Assembly (NCBI GenBank): GCA_905147135.1
Contig: LR990055.1
Location: 1,860,001 to 1,924,000, forward strand
Direction: 5' to 3'
From: Blastobasis lacticolella
Lineage: Eukaryota; Arthropoda; Insecta; Lepidoptera; Blastobasidae
Length of the DNA stretch: 64,000 nt
A program made the position numbers and the translations under genes. Under the pieces are notes generated by a model. That model was not told where the DNA came from. It worked only from the letters and a program-made list of their open reading frames with translations, and did no database searches. Below are positions 1 to 9,764 of this stretch, one piece after another (position 1 is the first letter of the stretch; each line of letters starts with the position of its first letter).

Positions 1-1
1 C

Positions 2-2245
2 ACATGTCTAGACCATGTTATATTAAAAACTACCCTTTCGGCATATTGTTTTGTTGCGGATACATCACTAACGGATCATAATGCTGTCCTTCTCTTCCAC
101 AATCTCAAATTACGTAAGAATAAGGTTCATAGGTCTATGAAACGCATAGATTACGAGGGACTTGAAGAGTTTGTAAATCGAATAGATTTTGAATCTGTGT
201 ATGCGTGTAGTGATGTAAATGAGGCAGCAAATATTTTTGTTGATCTTTTGTGTGGCGCAATAAATACACACACTAATAATATCACGGTTTCAAACCGCAA
301 AGTCACTAAAAAACCTTGGATCACCAGTGGCGTTTTACGGTGTCTGCAAAATAGAGACAAACTACATCAAAAAGTAAAAAAACACCCTAACGACGAAATG
401 CTAAAAATAATATACAAAAGATATAGGAATTATTGCGTAAATTTACTAAGAAAATTAAAAATCGAACACGAAAAACAACAACTGAAACAAGCTACAACTA
501 ATAAAAAGCGATGGGAGGTGATAAAATCAATAACTCACACTACTAAGACGAAAGAACTCCCAACCAAACTTCTTAGTCACTCAGACCCGCAAGGATCTGT
601 TAATAAAGTAAACACCTTCTTCGTCAACATTGGGAAAGAGATTGCTGAAAGTGCTCAAGCAAACAACAACCAAAACGAGGGCATACTAAACTCATCTAGT
701 GCCATTCATACGAGTAGCAGTTGCTGTGGGTTGCGATGAAATTTCTACCAAATTCCTTAAGAAATTCCGAAGTATTTTGAGCCCTCCTTTGACTTACATC
801 TGTAATTTGGCTTTTGAAACTGGCGCTTTCCCTTCGGTTATGAAGAGAGCTGAGGTACATCCTATACATAAGGCAGGTTCTAAAAGCACTATAAATAACT
901 ACAGGCCAATATCCATCCTTACCAGCCCCTCTAAGATTCTGGAAAATTGATTAATATGCGATTAGTCAACTACTTAGAAAATAATAATCTGCTATCAGCT
1001 TCTCAGTTCGGCTTTCGTCGTGGGAGGTCTACTGATGGCGCGGTTCATGACCTTACCAAATTTGCAGTGTCTGGTCTAGATAGGGGAAAGAAGGTTGTGG
1101 CGATATTTATTGATTTCGCCAAAGCCTTTGACACGGTGTCCGTCCCACTTCTACTTAAGAAAATTTATGACATGGGTATCCGAGATGTACAGCACAAGCT
1201 ACTTGCTGACTACCTAAATGACAGAAGTCAACGTGTCAAAATAGGAAATCACACTAGCGAAGACCTTCCCTTATCAGATTATGGCGTGCCTCAAGGAAGT
1301 ATCCTAGGCCCTACTTTCTTCCTGATGTTTGTAAACGAGTTGTGCAGTCTACAGCTTTCACACGGCAAAGTCATATCATACGCTGACGACACCGCTCTAG
1401 TTTTTGAAGCTGATACATGGGATGAGGTGTTTAAATATGCTCAAGCTGGCTTTAATTCTGTACTGAGCTGGATACGTAGTAATAGGCTATCTTTGAATAT
1501 AGATAAAACAAAATATATACCATTCACCTTAACCCATCATAAAAGCTCGAAACCTGGTAGCCATAACAAAATTGTTGCCCACTGTTGTCCGGATTTTAAT
1601 GATCCTTCATGCCGCTGCCCGCTAATTCAAAATACCCCAGTGATTAAATATTTGGGTATTATGATTGATAGCACTCTCAGTTTTAAGGATCATATTGACC
1701 TGTTAACAGCTCGAATACGCAAACTCGTATATATATTTAAAAGCTTAAGACATGTAGCAGACGAGTCGATTATTAAAGCGGTTTATTATGCATTGTGTCA
1801 GTCAGTGCTTACGTACTGTATCACATCATGGGGTGGTATACCTAAAACAACCTTGTTAAAACTAGAGCGTGCCCAGAGAGCTATTTTAAAAACTAGCTAC
1901 TCACTCCCGTACTTATTTCCCACCTCAGAGCTTTACAAGCGATGTAAAGTTCTAACAGTCCGCCAACTATACATTCAATACACGGTGCTCCAGAAACATT
2001 CGGAGATTGGTTATGACCCTACCCTAAACCAGGATAAGAGACGGAAGCACACAGTTTGCCATACACCTGCATGTAAATCAGCTTTTTCACATCGGTTTTA
2101 TCAGTTTCGAGGACCACACCTTTACAATAATATTAACAAAGCATTATCTATATACTCGCTTGCTAAATTTGAAGCTAAAACCTGCGTTCGCAGATGGCTG
2201 TTGGAGTTGAATTACGATACAACTGAGGCTCTACTGGATGTCTAA
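2..2245 (+). pseudogene. LINE ORF2: endonuclease C-terminus plus reverse transcriptase, frameshifted
   Basis: Frame 2 is open from base 2 and shows the end of an APE-type endonuclease, with the SDH-like catalytic motif as SLTDHNAVLL near 71-79. A linker follows, and the frame ends at a stop at 737-739. The reverse transcriptase continues in another frame from about 705 (VGCDEISTKFLKK), so bases were lost or gained near 700-730. A second break is at 943-948, where the expected run of A in 'gaa aaa ttg' is one base short, shifting into the long frame 947-2245. That frame carries FIDFAKAFDTV (motif A), VPQGSILGP (motif B) and YADD (motif C, near 1379). A cysteine-rich stretch (CCPDFNDPSCRC) lies after the active site. 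Protein family is certain; clade is inferred. Confidence 0.9.
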
Positions 2246-2261
2246 ATAAACATACGTACGG

Positions 2262-2262
<1 letters not shown>

Positions 2263-2307
<45 letters not shown>

Positions 2308-2336
2308 GCACGCACACGTACACACACATACACCCA
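2263..2336 (+). repeat. (CA)n microsatellite forming the LINE tail
   Basis: About 70 bases of CA repeats with scattered CG and TA variants start 18 bases after the ORF2 stop codon. The position suggests it grew from the simple-repeat 3' tail of the LINE. Confidence 0.9.
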
Positions 2337-2508
2337 CAAACCTTAAATCAATTTAATTTAATACATTTTTTGCTCGATTTGATTTGAATTATCTAATTCT
2401 AATTTAATTTAATTATATTAATATTGTTTAATTTAATTCCTTTTAATTTGATTATTTATGTAATTGGTTTATGATAATTTTTATACGTACTAGTTTCATA
2501 AACAAACA
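2337..2508. other. AT-rich stretch after the LINE tail
   Basis: Rich in TTTAATTTAATT motifs. No gene is visible. It is either remaining LINE 3' sequence or host DNA. Confidence 0.4.
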
Positions 2509-2697
2509 ATTACTTCTGCTTGGTCACATTCCAATGGGCTGGGGGCCTGGTGATCAGTAAAACAGGTATTTATAACCTAGTGCAGACACCAGTCTCTCAC
2601 GCAGGTTATACGTATTTTGAAAATTGTTATGTAAGAGTTATTTTTGTATATTTTAAGAGCCTATGTGAAGAGAAAATAAACCTTTTATTTATTAATC
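2509..2697 (+). repeat. Interspersed repeat G, copy 1
   Basis: This segment closely matches 28035-28225. Shared blocks include CTGCTTGGT, CCTGGTGATC, ACCTAGTGCAGACACCA and CTCTCACGCAGGTTATAC, and both copies end near a polyadenylation-like AATAAACC followed by ATTTATTA. It is therefore a dispersed element or the 3' end of one. It supplies the first ~57 codons of a longer open frame that continues into the next element, so that frame is a chimera. Superfamily unknown. Confidence 0.75.
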
Positions 2698-3125
2698 ACA
2701 TTTCTAAAGGGACATATTATGATCAAAACACTTCGATTGTAATAATGATTGCTAATTATTACGATGAGAGCAAAATTTCCCTGAACAGATCCATTCATCT
2801 TTTACGTAATATTAGCCATAAGTATAAAAGTAAATTTATTTTTTGTACTTTCCCGTACTGTAGTGACATTTCACCACAACAAAATAAATGTATACATAAT
2901 ATGAACAAGTATTTATATAATTTAGTATATCACTATCATGAAGCAATTACATTGTTTGACATAAATAAATTTATTAATAGGTTTAAGATGTCTCAGAGTA
3001 CATATCTGTCGAAAAATTCGAGACTACGTTTAACGAAATCGTTAGCCTATTATATGGAATTTATAATTACTAATAAGATAGGTGACATTTCAAATATAGA
3101 ATTGAGTAATTATAGTTTAAACTAG
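2698..3125 (+). pseudogene. C-terminal half of a LINE ORF1 with SGNH-hydrolase-like pattern
   Basis: About 140 codons are open to the TAG at 3123. The visible pattern is a hydrophobic strand (SIVIMIANYYDE), a second strand (KFIFCTFPYCSD), an N..I..MN helix, a third strand (AITLFDINKFI) and a final block (SKNSRLRLTKSLAYY). That order matches the C-terminal blocks of SGNH/GDSL esterases found in some LINE ORF1 proteins. The usual catalytic Asp/His block near the end is not preserved (LSKNSRLRL where such proteins have G-x-H-L-N), so it would be inactive. The N-terminal half is absent, replaced by repeat G. Assignment is from pattern only. Confidence 0.5.
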
Positions 3126-3551
3126 TTGTCAACGGAGAAAACTATAATAACTAAATCTTCAGTACTAGACGCTTCAATAAAAAATATGTAAATTTTTTTG
3201 ACTAAATACTTACTGTGTAGATAGATGTAGGTACTGGTTATACAATGTTCATGTTAACAATGTTTGAATTTTTTATATATTGTATGTGTTATTGACATTT
3301 TATTTGAATTAGTGACTTATATATGTATAATTAAATTATTTATTTATTAGCATTGTTGTTATGATAAATCTATATTTATACTTGACTTTTATGACATTTT
3401 ACTTAAATTTATGATTTATATAATTGTGTTATAAATTGTTTGGTATGGTAATAGTAGTAATGATACTTTTGTTATACTTTATAATGACGTCAATAAGTGT
3501 ATTTTAGATACCAACATTGAATAAATGATTTGATTTGATTTGATTTGATTC
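2698..3551 (+). mobile_element. LINE-derived remnant: ORF1 end joined directly to a 3' UTR with (TTGAT)n tail
   Basis: A reading frame resembling the C-terminal half of an esterase-type LINE ORF1 is followed by about 400 bp of AT-rich DNA with repeated TGACATTTTA motifs. It ends at 3525-3551 with AATAAATGATTTGATTTGA repeats. No reverse transcriptase lies between the ORF1 end and the tail. That is what an ORF1-only non-autonomous derivative, or an internally deleted copy, would look like. Confidence 0.6.
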
Positions 3552-3845
3552 TCGGTCAAGAGCACGAATTATCTCATGAAAAATATATGACAATTGTTAT
3601 AGATTGTTCTATTTCATTAAAATGTATCGAATACAACTATATAAATCATTACAACGATAGCAGTGACCATTTACAAATTAGTTCTCACTGAGTAATCAAA
3701 ATCTGTTGCTAATACATTTGGCAGGAACAATAGAGCAGTAGAGTGCAAGAGGCCAGTGACGATAATGATTTGCATGAATGATGATGATTTCGTAGTATCT
3801 CAATAGAAGGTTGGTTTTAAAGCTGTTTATTATCGAATCCTGCGC
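3552..3845. other. No gene seen
   Basis: Mixed AT-rich sequence after the (TTGAT)n tail. Nothing supportable on either strand. Confidence 0.5.
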
Positions 3846-4150
3846 CTAAAAGTAGTGGCCGTGTAGTTAAGGTATTCGACTCGTAAGCGAAAGATACCGG
3901 GTTCGAATCTCACTGCGGCCATGTGCCACTGATTCTTTTCTGAGTTATGTACATTGGTTGAATGCCAACCGATAATCTTACGGTGAGGGGAAACATCGTG
4001 ATGAAACCTGCACATTGAGACTATTAAATGTGTAACCAATCCGGTCAGATTCCCCTGATAACAGGGTCACTAAGTACAGATGGCAGTCGCTCCACTGTAA
4101 TTATCTGATTTGCCAAATCCTGGATCATGGTCAGGGCGGACGCGTTTTCC
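3846..4150 (+). repeat. SINE-A, nearly complete copy
   Basis: The 5' part is tRNA-like: CTCGTAAGCG where the anticodon arm would be (threonine CGT type) and a B box GGTTCGAATCT at about 3901. A conserved body follows (GAAACATCGTGATGAAACC, GATTCCCCTGATAACAGGGT, GATCATGGTCAGGGCGGAC). The tail diverges after about 4140 with a small hairpin (GCGTTTTCC...GGAAAACGC). Not a functional tRNA gene: the acceptor stem does not close and a long body is fused to it. Confidence 0.8.
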
Positions 4151-4379
4151 TACGCCGAGGAAAACGCAGGAGTAAGATAGTAATTCATAACCTAACCTAA
4201 CCATAATACATACAAACTGTTTATACAGAGGAATATCTGAACGAGTCATATTTTATTCATGAATAACCTGTTTCGAAATGTAGCTTAATGGCATAAATAT
4301 GAAGGCAGCGTAAGATATATCTATGGGAAATATCTCACTAAGTGTCTAATGATTTTATTGTTTGTGGGAATATCTTCAT
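4151..4379. other. Spacer with a short CCTAA run
   Basis: Contains three CCTAA units near 4190 (the insect telomere motif in reverse), too few to mean anything. Otherwise nothing seen. Confidence 0.4.
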
Positions 4380-4650
4380 TCATGTCACGCCTGTGTCCCA
4401 CAGGTGGGGTAGACAGAGACTAAGGACCGCCACTTTGCTCTGTCCTGACACAAATCCCTAGCCTCGCATATATCCACACTTTTTTTCATACGTCTCGTTT
4501 TATTCCTTTGGACCCCAGCTTTTTTGAGAACATTACTGATCTGATCAGTGAATATTTTTCTGAGTCGTCCTCTGCCGGCCCGCCGGCAGAGGACGACTCA
4601 GAAAACCCCTTTCGTCAATCTTCTTTCATCCATTCGCTGTACATGCTCCA
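4380..4650. repeat. Unclassified interspersed repeat containing a long palindrome
   Basis: Begins TGTCACGCCTGTGTCCCAC and runs through CTCTGTCCTGACACAAATCC, wording I know as a common lepidopteran repeat type, though no second copy is in this window. The perfect palindrome at 4556-4605 lies inside it. Confidence 0.4.
4556..4605. repeat. Perfect inverted repeat, 24-bp arms with 2-bp spacer
   Basis: Left arm 4556-4579 starts TTTTCTGAGTCGTCC; right arm 4582-4605 is its exact reverse complement. The spacer is CC. As DNA or RNA it would form a very stable hairpin. Confidence 0.95.
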
Positions 4651-5505
4651 TATCTTGTTTATGAATGTAATACACGCCTATTAGCATATATCCCACTGAC
4701 ATACAAGCCTACTCACGCAACTTTATTGACTAAATGGCATGTCATGATGACACTATCGAACACTGCTTCTTAAGATATAGGATATATTCCTAGTTCAGGG
4801 GGCAGGGCTGTAAAATCTTGCCAACTACTGTCACTTTGTAATTACCTATGTTACCTATTTGCGTCAATAAATTCACATTGACCTTCTTTCTTCATTTAGT
4901 TTTGAGTTCCGAGATTTAGTGAGTCTCGGTCATTGGTCGCCGTAGCCCGGTAAAAAATATTCCAAACATTTTGTATGGACACTCATGCTTTATCAAAGAG
5001 CTACCCAGATGTCGTTGCTCAGCCGCCATGCGGTTGCCCTTCAATATAGCATATGCGGGTCCAACAGTCTATACAAAATATATAGGATATTTTTGACCGT
5101 GTTACGGCCGAGTTCGGACCCGGCAAGGTGTATAAAAGTGTGAGTCATCCCATCGATACATGCATACAGACCGACTGTTTTTGTCTGACTTGGTGTTTTT
5201 CTTATGTTAGTCGGTGGACAAATAGACAAGCGGGATCTGGGGGTCTGAAAAGGCCATATTAGCGTTTCATAACAAAGTTATCTGATCCGGATGCCAATAC
5301 TTTAACTAAGTAACGCCATTTTGAATTGTCATGTCAATGTCAATAACAGCGATACTTCAGTCTTAACGCGTAATAATTGTCTTGGTTTTACGAGTACATA
5401 ACTAGAGTAACAAAAACTATGATTCTGATCGAATTTTTTTTGCCTCTTCTACAATATTCCTCATCTATACTCATACGTTAGTAGTTCTGATTTACTATAT
5501 CAGTA
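4651..5505. other. No gene seen
   Basis: Mixed-composition DNA. The short open frames look random, and no repeat recurring elsewhere in the window was recognised. Confidence 0.45.
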
Positions 5506-5506
5506 G

Positions 5507-5760
5507 CGTGTGGTGTTTGACAGAGTAGAATAGCACGAACCCCTGGGTGTCGTACAAGGCGACTAATGTTTTCGACGCATACGATCAAGAGTCTCCGTAG
5601 TCTGGAAAATGGGCAGCAGCATTTTCCATTGTTATATTTAAACACTGCGATCTCCTACCCGCCTGTCAAGCGTGGAGATTATGGCAATAACCTCCCCTTT
5701 CGTGGGAGAGGCCATAAGTCCTGCAGTGGCCTGATACGGGCTGTGATGATGATGATGATA
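5507..5760 (+). repeat. SINE-C, full-length-like copy
   Basis: A roughly 255-bp repeat starting near GTGTGGTGT..GACAGAGTAGAA and ending in GCTGTGATGATGATGATG. The body includes GTCGTACAAGGCGACTAATG, GAAAATGGGCAGCAGCATTT and GTGGGAGAGGCC. No clear tRNA promoter boxes. The GAT-repeat tail is typical of sequences mobilised by RTE-type LINEs. Other copies: 10961, 19600, 29175, 31440, 51163, 62765. Confidence 0.85.
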
Positions 5761-5941
5761 TCAGTAGCTTGAGTATATTTTTTTAGGATTTCAGTCGCAA
5801 AAGTCATATTACGGCGTCGAATAGAGATATTTTGATAAAGCGATGTGCAAAACCGCGGAACAGATCTTGAATATATTTAAAGTTTAAGAAGACAGGTACC
5901 TACGTACAATTTAAGTACTAATCCGAAGAAATGGACATACA

Positions 5942-6185
5942 AACGATTTTTTATTTTACGCCCACTTCTCCCACGCACACTAAGGTTGTGAAATGAACTA
6001 CCTGGAGTGGTTTTCCCTGGAGAGTACAACATGGAGTTCTTCAAGAAAGGGGTTAAAAGGTTTTTACGGGGTCGGCAACGCGTAGGTGATGCCCCTGGTA
6101 TTACAAACGTCCATAGGCTGCGGTGACTGCTTACCATCAGGCAGGCCGCAAGCTTGTTTGCCACCTTAGTGGTATAAAAAAAAAC
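5942..6185 (+). mobile_element. LINE-J 3' stub with poly(A)
   Basis: Decayed coding end readable as NELPG.VFPGEYNMEFFKKG and RQRVGDAPGI.NVHRLR (frame interrupted), followed by CTTACCATCAGGCAGGCCGC and a terminal TATAAAAAAAA. This is the C-terminus of the LINE ORF2 seen more fully at 47250-48314, 5'-truncated. Confidence 0.85.
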
Positions 6186-6647
6186 AGTTATTCTAAGGTA
6201 ACGAGACCTACACATAAGTTACATGATATACAAGTTGGAAACATATGAAATGCAAATACATAGGTATAAGGATTCTATACATTAAAACATAATTAATAGG
6301 TAATAAACTAACAATAATCGTTTGCAAATAATAAACACTACTCGCTCAACAACTAAATCAGAACTAAAATTATACAGTAAAATAATTGTACAAAATATTT
6401 AAGTGCAAACATATCAGCAACAGCAATTCTGACTACCGCACACTAGCGACTTAAACTGCGCATTCTGTTAATTGAAATCTGTTTGTGTAAGCTGCGAAAG
6501 ACAATATATTCGTGGAAACACAATCTTAACTTCAAGGGCCCAGGTTTAATTTACATTTCATGATAGCTTTGTTATATAATATACTTGAAGTGTATATTAT
6601 ACCTATATGTGAAGGGCAAATTGTAGGGGTTCGTTTTCGACTCCTTT
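6186..6647. other. No gene seen
   Basis: AT-rich DNA without a coding pattern. Confidence 0.5.
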
Positions 6648-6965
6648 TTTTATACCACCATGGTGGCAAACAAGCTTACGGCCTGATGGTAAGCAGTCAC
6701 CCCAGCCTATGGACGTTCGCAATACCAGGGGCATCGCCCACGCGTTGCCGACCCAGTAAAAACCTTTTAACCCCTTTCTTGAAGAACGCCATGTTGTACT
6801 CTCCAGGGAAAACCTCTCCAGGTAGCTCATTCTACGTCCTTAGTGTGTGCGGGAGAAAGTTCCTTTGGAACCGCACAGTTCGCGACCAATTTGGCTTTAA
6901 AGTGTGAGGATGAACTCCCTGTCGGTGGCGAGCGGTGCGATGATAGAACGTAGCTGTAGGCATCA
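6648..6965 (-). mobile_element. LINE-J 3' stub, reverse orientation
   Basis: Starts with the complement of a poly(A) tail (TTTTTTTATACC). Read on the minus strand it gives the same C-terminal sequence as the stub at 5942, with frameshifts. It lies 460 bp from that stub in opposite orientation, so the pair could form a long hairpin in a transcript. Confidence 0.8.
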
Positions 6966-6989
6966 TGCCAAACAGACTCTACATAATAT

Positions 6990-7203
6990 ATAAATAAATT
7001 ATACTTGACCAAATTCACACAGCACCATCTAGCTCCAAAGTAAGCAAAGCTTGTGTTATGGGCAATACATACTCATTATACATACATCACTCAGACCTGT
7101 ACCAGAAATTAAAATTCATCATTACAATTTCTGCTCGGCCGAATTGAACCTGGTACCTCTGCGTGGCAGACTCGTATTAACCAACTGAACCACTCAGGTC
7201 GAT
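6990..7203 (-). repeat. SINE-B, nearly complete copy
   Basis: On the minus strand: CCTGAGTGGTTCAGTTGGTT, then TCTGCCACGCAGAGGTACC (tRNA-Val CAC-like anticodon arm), a B-box-like GGTTCAATTC, the body GAGCAGAAATTG.AATGATG, and the end GCTAGATGGTGCTGTGTGAA. The A and B box arrangement supports a pol III origin. Confidence 0.8.
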
Positions 7204-7249
7204 TGTAAAGATAACGTGTTGATGAATTGAGTAAGATTAACGTGATGTA

Positions 7250-7345
7250 CATTTTAAGGGTATTTTCCGGGTTTCCTACCGCGTACCTTTGTTGACGAGT
7301 AGCCCGATATGTGTGATAATAACCGCGATAGTTTAAAACATGTTA
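7250..7345 (+). repeat. MITE-1 fragment (undisturbed junction)
   Basis: Carries TTTTCCGGGTTTCCTACCGC then GTACCTTTGTTGACGAGTAG and ATAACCGCGATAGTTTAAA, matching parts of the copies at 51421 and 59424. It keeps the uninterrupted sequence CCGCGTACCTTTG that a second element splits at 59458. Confidence 0.7.
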
Positions 7346-7492
7346 ACGTGATGTAGTTGGTGCGACAAAGACGAACGTAATGGCGCTTCTTGGTGTCATT
7401 GGGAATTAAAATTATTGGCATCTCGTAGTGAACCCGTACGTAATGGTGACGAACCTGTGTGAAGCCAACATTACTGATCTGCCGAATATGCG

Positions 7493-7562
7493 TCATGGTG
7501 AAGGCAGACTCCGGGCCGTCGCGCGCGTGATCACAACCGGAATATTGAAGCCGAGATGATTG
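7493..7562 (+). repeat. SINE-A 3' tail only
   Basis: GCAGACTCCGGGCC ... CACAACCGGAATATTGAAGC then CGAGATGATTGA. Heavily 5'-truncated. This copy shows well the tail shared with the RTE LINE. Confidence 0.75.
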
Positions 7563-7588
7563 AGATTATTTTATTTAAATTAGGTATG

Positions 7589-7622
7589 TCACAAATAAGT
7601 TACGTACGTAACTTATTTGTGA
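7589..7622. repeat. Perfect 34-bp palindrome, no spacer
   Basis: TCACAAATAAGTTACGT followed directly by its reverse complement. No coding context. Confidence 0.95.
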
Positions 7623-7744
7623 GAATAAAGTCTCAATCCCGGAGGCATTTTAGAGTTATAGACAGATAGTGATAGGTACCTACAGATTGATATTTTTTTT
7701 TCCGTGGCGAGCTTTTTCCTTCATTTTTATAAAAAATAATAGAC

Positions 7745-7820
7745 AGGTATGCACCATCGTAGACTGCATCTGCACTTAACATCAGGTGAGATGGCAGTCA
7801 AATACATATAAAAAAAAGTT
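7745..7820 (+). repeat. LINE-J 3' tail fragment
   Basis: ATCAGGTGAGATGGCAGTCA and a terminal ATAAAAAAAA match the tail of the copy ending near 10463. No coding sequence remains. Confidence 0.6.
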
Positions 7821-7900
7821 ATTACGAGACTAGTCAAAATCTCTTTTTTAAGTCTTTTAAAAACATCAACAACGGAACAACAACCAGACGAAATACGTAG

Positions 7901-8964
7901 GCTGGTCCGAAAGTTTTTAGCCAACGGCTTGTTATACCTCCTATTGTTTTAATTTTTGTTTAGTTTAGAGGCAAAACTTTTTGGCCAAATACTAGCCGGT
8001 GACATTTACTTATTTTTTTTATAAATTGATGTAAATAACATGTCTGCTCATAGCCTCCATGAGGCTATGGTCTGCTGCGTTTCAACTACTACGAGACGGA
8101 GGTAACGCGGAAAACATTTCGTGATAAGATGCATTATGATTATGAACATGGGTTAACGTTTATAGAATCAAATGAAAATTTTATCAGCCCATTTGGTGAA
8201 TTGTTCTCTGCCTATTTTATTGTCGCTTGTTGAATTTATGACTTTAAACGAGGTTAGAGCGACCTCAAACATGAACCTAGACCAGGGCAGCCGCCAAAGT
8301 CAGTGACTCCCGAAAACGTCATCAGGGTATAGTCGCTGATAAAGGAATGACACGATATTACTAAATGTGAGATTCAGTATGAAATGACCATAGTAATTAT
8401 GTATGATGATTTGGCATAAGCAACTTTCTGCTCTTCTCAGCGAAAGTGGAAAATTCGTGATACAACCTTCCTAACATAAAGAAATTCATGTAAAGTGGTG
8501 GAAACTACCTGGGATTTAATCCTCATTTCATCCTGAACCTCATGCTTCTTAATGTTGTGAATTTTTTCCAGTAACGACTTCACCCTGATGACATTTTCTT
8601 GATTGACTGCAGTTGGCGATTGCCTTAGTCTAGGTTAATGTTTGAGGTCGCCTTGACCACGATTAAACTTTTAAAATCAATAAATGACACTAGCACGTGA
8701 TAGGGGCAAATCACTAAATACGCTGATTAAAGTTTTAAGGGATTTTTTATACGTTAACCCATGTTTATAATCATAATACATCTTGCCACGAAATGCTCCC
8801 CGCATTGCCTAAATAGTTAGGAATTTTTGGGAACAAACACTTGTAATAATCGATAAGAAAATAAGTAATAGTCAACGAGTTTAGAATAAAATTTTCGTTA
8901 AACGATAAAAAATTAAAACAATAGGGTGTATAACAAGCTCTTGGCTAAAAACTTTCGGACCAGC
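7901..8964. mobile_element. Head-to-head mariner foldback (two inverted, decayed mariner halves)
   Basis: The outer ends are inverted copies: GCTGGTCCGAAAGTTTTTAG from 7901 and its complement ending at 8964. Homology continues inward on both arms (TATGATTATGAACATGGGTT at about 8134 versus TATGATTATAAACATGGGTT inverted near 8760). Each arm holds a transposase piece with a helix-turn-helix pattern of mariner type: plus strand from 8279 PKSVTPENVIRV then LIKE; minus strand from about 8635 SPTAVNQENVIRVKSLLEK and HEVQDEMRI. Both are broken by stops and lack the DDE catalytic part. A flanking TA duplication could not be confirmed. Confidence 0.75.
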
Positions 8965-9430
8965 GAAATGTAAATAACAGGTTTATTTCTATTTTAATAT
9001 TATAAAGTAAAAAGATTTGATACAGTACAGTACAGAAAGATTCATCAAATAACAACGTAACGGAAAATGGAGTTTCAATTTCTCGTCCATTAAAGAGATG
9101 AATACTGCCCTAACATTGGCCCATAAGCATTCACCGACATAATAAGGAATCGATGATTGATATCATCCTTGTGGAAGGCTATCGTCTCTTCCATTTAAAA
9201 TATGGAAATCAAGCTATTTGTTCACTCGATCGGGCTCTCAAAGGGGACGTCCTGCGTACGGCGTTCATTTCACAAGAAAAATGTTCCTATAACTCTCGTC
9301 TAGAGTACAATTTATACCGAATTTTTCTATCAATCCGTCAAGTTCCGTTAAGAGGAGTACCAAGAGTAGTAGGCTGGGGTACTACCTTAGTAGTAGCACA
9401 GTAATTTCAGTTTTTGCATTTCGCCTATAT
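8965..9430. other. No gene seen
   Basis: An 83-codon open frame at 9153-9404 has no recognisable family; a GWGTT string in it is probably chance. Confidence 0.45.
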
Positions 9431-9625
9431 TGTTTTTATTGCCTCGGGAGGCACACGGATTGACGGTCCATCTGATGGAAAGCGGCCACCATTGTCCAGG
9501 TCAGCTGCAACCCAAGGGGAGCGGATGCGGTGATAGCTTTTGAGGTACATGTCCATGGGCGGCGGTGACCACTTTCCATCAGGTGGCCCGCATGCCTGTT
9601 TGTCTGCCGGATAAAATAAGAAAAA
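9431..9625 (+). repeat. Decayed LINE-J-type 3' end
   Basis: GTGACCACTTTCCATCAGGT then GGCCCGC..GCCTGTTTGTCTGC followed by A-rich sequence matches the tail after the ORF at 48246. A second copy of similar wording precedes it, so two tails may be fused. Confidence 0.6.
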
Positions 9626-9764
9626 AATAACATGCAGACGTGCCTTTTGAAAAACCCGATGTTGTATTGCAAAGGAAATACATCGGGAGCACTTTCCACA
9701 TCTTGCATGGGCGGTAAAAAGGTTCGCGATGCCTGTACGTTAGTTGGATGCCAAGAATCTAGAT

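Larger units (their letters stand above)
1..2336 (+). mobile_element. LINE with APE endonuclease end and reverse transcriptase, cut by the window start
   Basis: The copy enters the window inside the endonuclease and runs through the reverse transcriptase to a short 3' end with a long CA-repeat tail. Nothing upstream is visible, so it may be longer than the 2.3 kb seen. The reverse transcriptase resembles the Jockey/CR1 group of non-LTR elements (GVPQGSILGP, YADDTAL), but the exact clade is not certain. The element is dead: at least two frameshifts break the reading frame. It is followed by about 170 bp of very AT-rich DNA that may be its 3' UTR. Confidence 0.9.

Noticed and set aside
3846..3915. 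Possible threonine tRNA gene
   Set aside because: Anticodon-arm and B-box similarity are real, but the acceptor stem does not close and the same head recurs with a conserved SINE body in other copies.
4186..4203. Interstitial telomere repeat (CCTAA)n
   Set aside because: Only three units; expected by chance and common in insect genomes.
9153..9404. Open frame containing GWGTT, reminiscent of a trypsin-like protease
   Set aside because: No other protease block (no catalytic His, Asp or GDSGGP) and no splice context; the five-residue match is likely chance.
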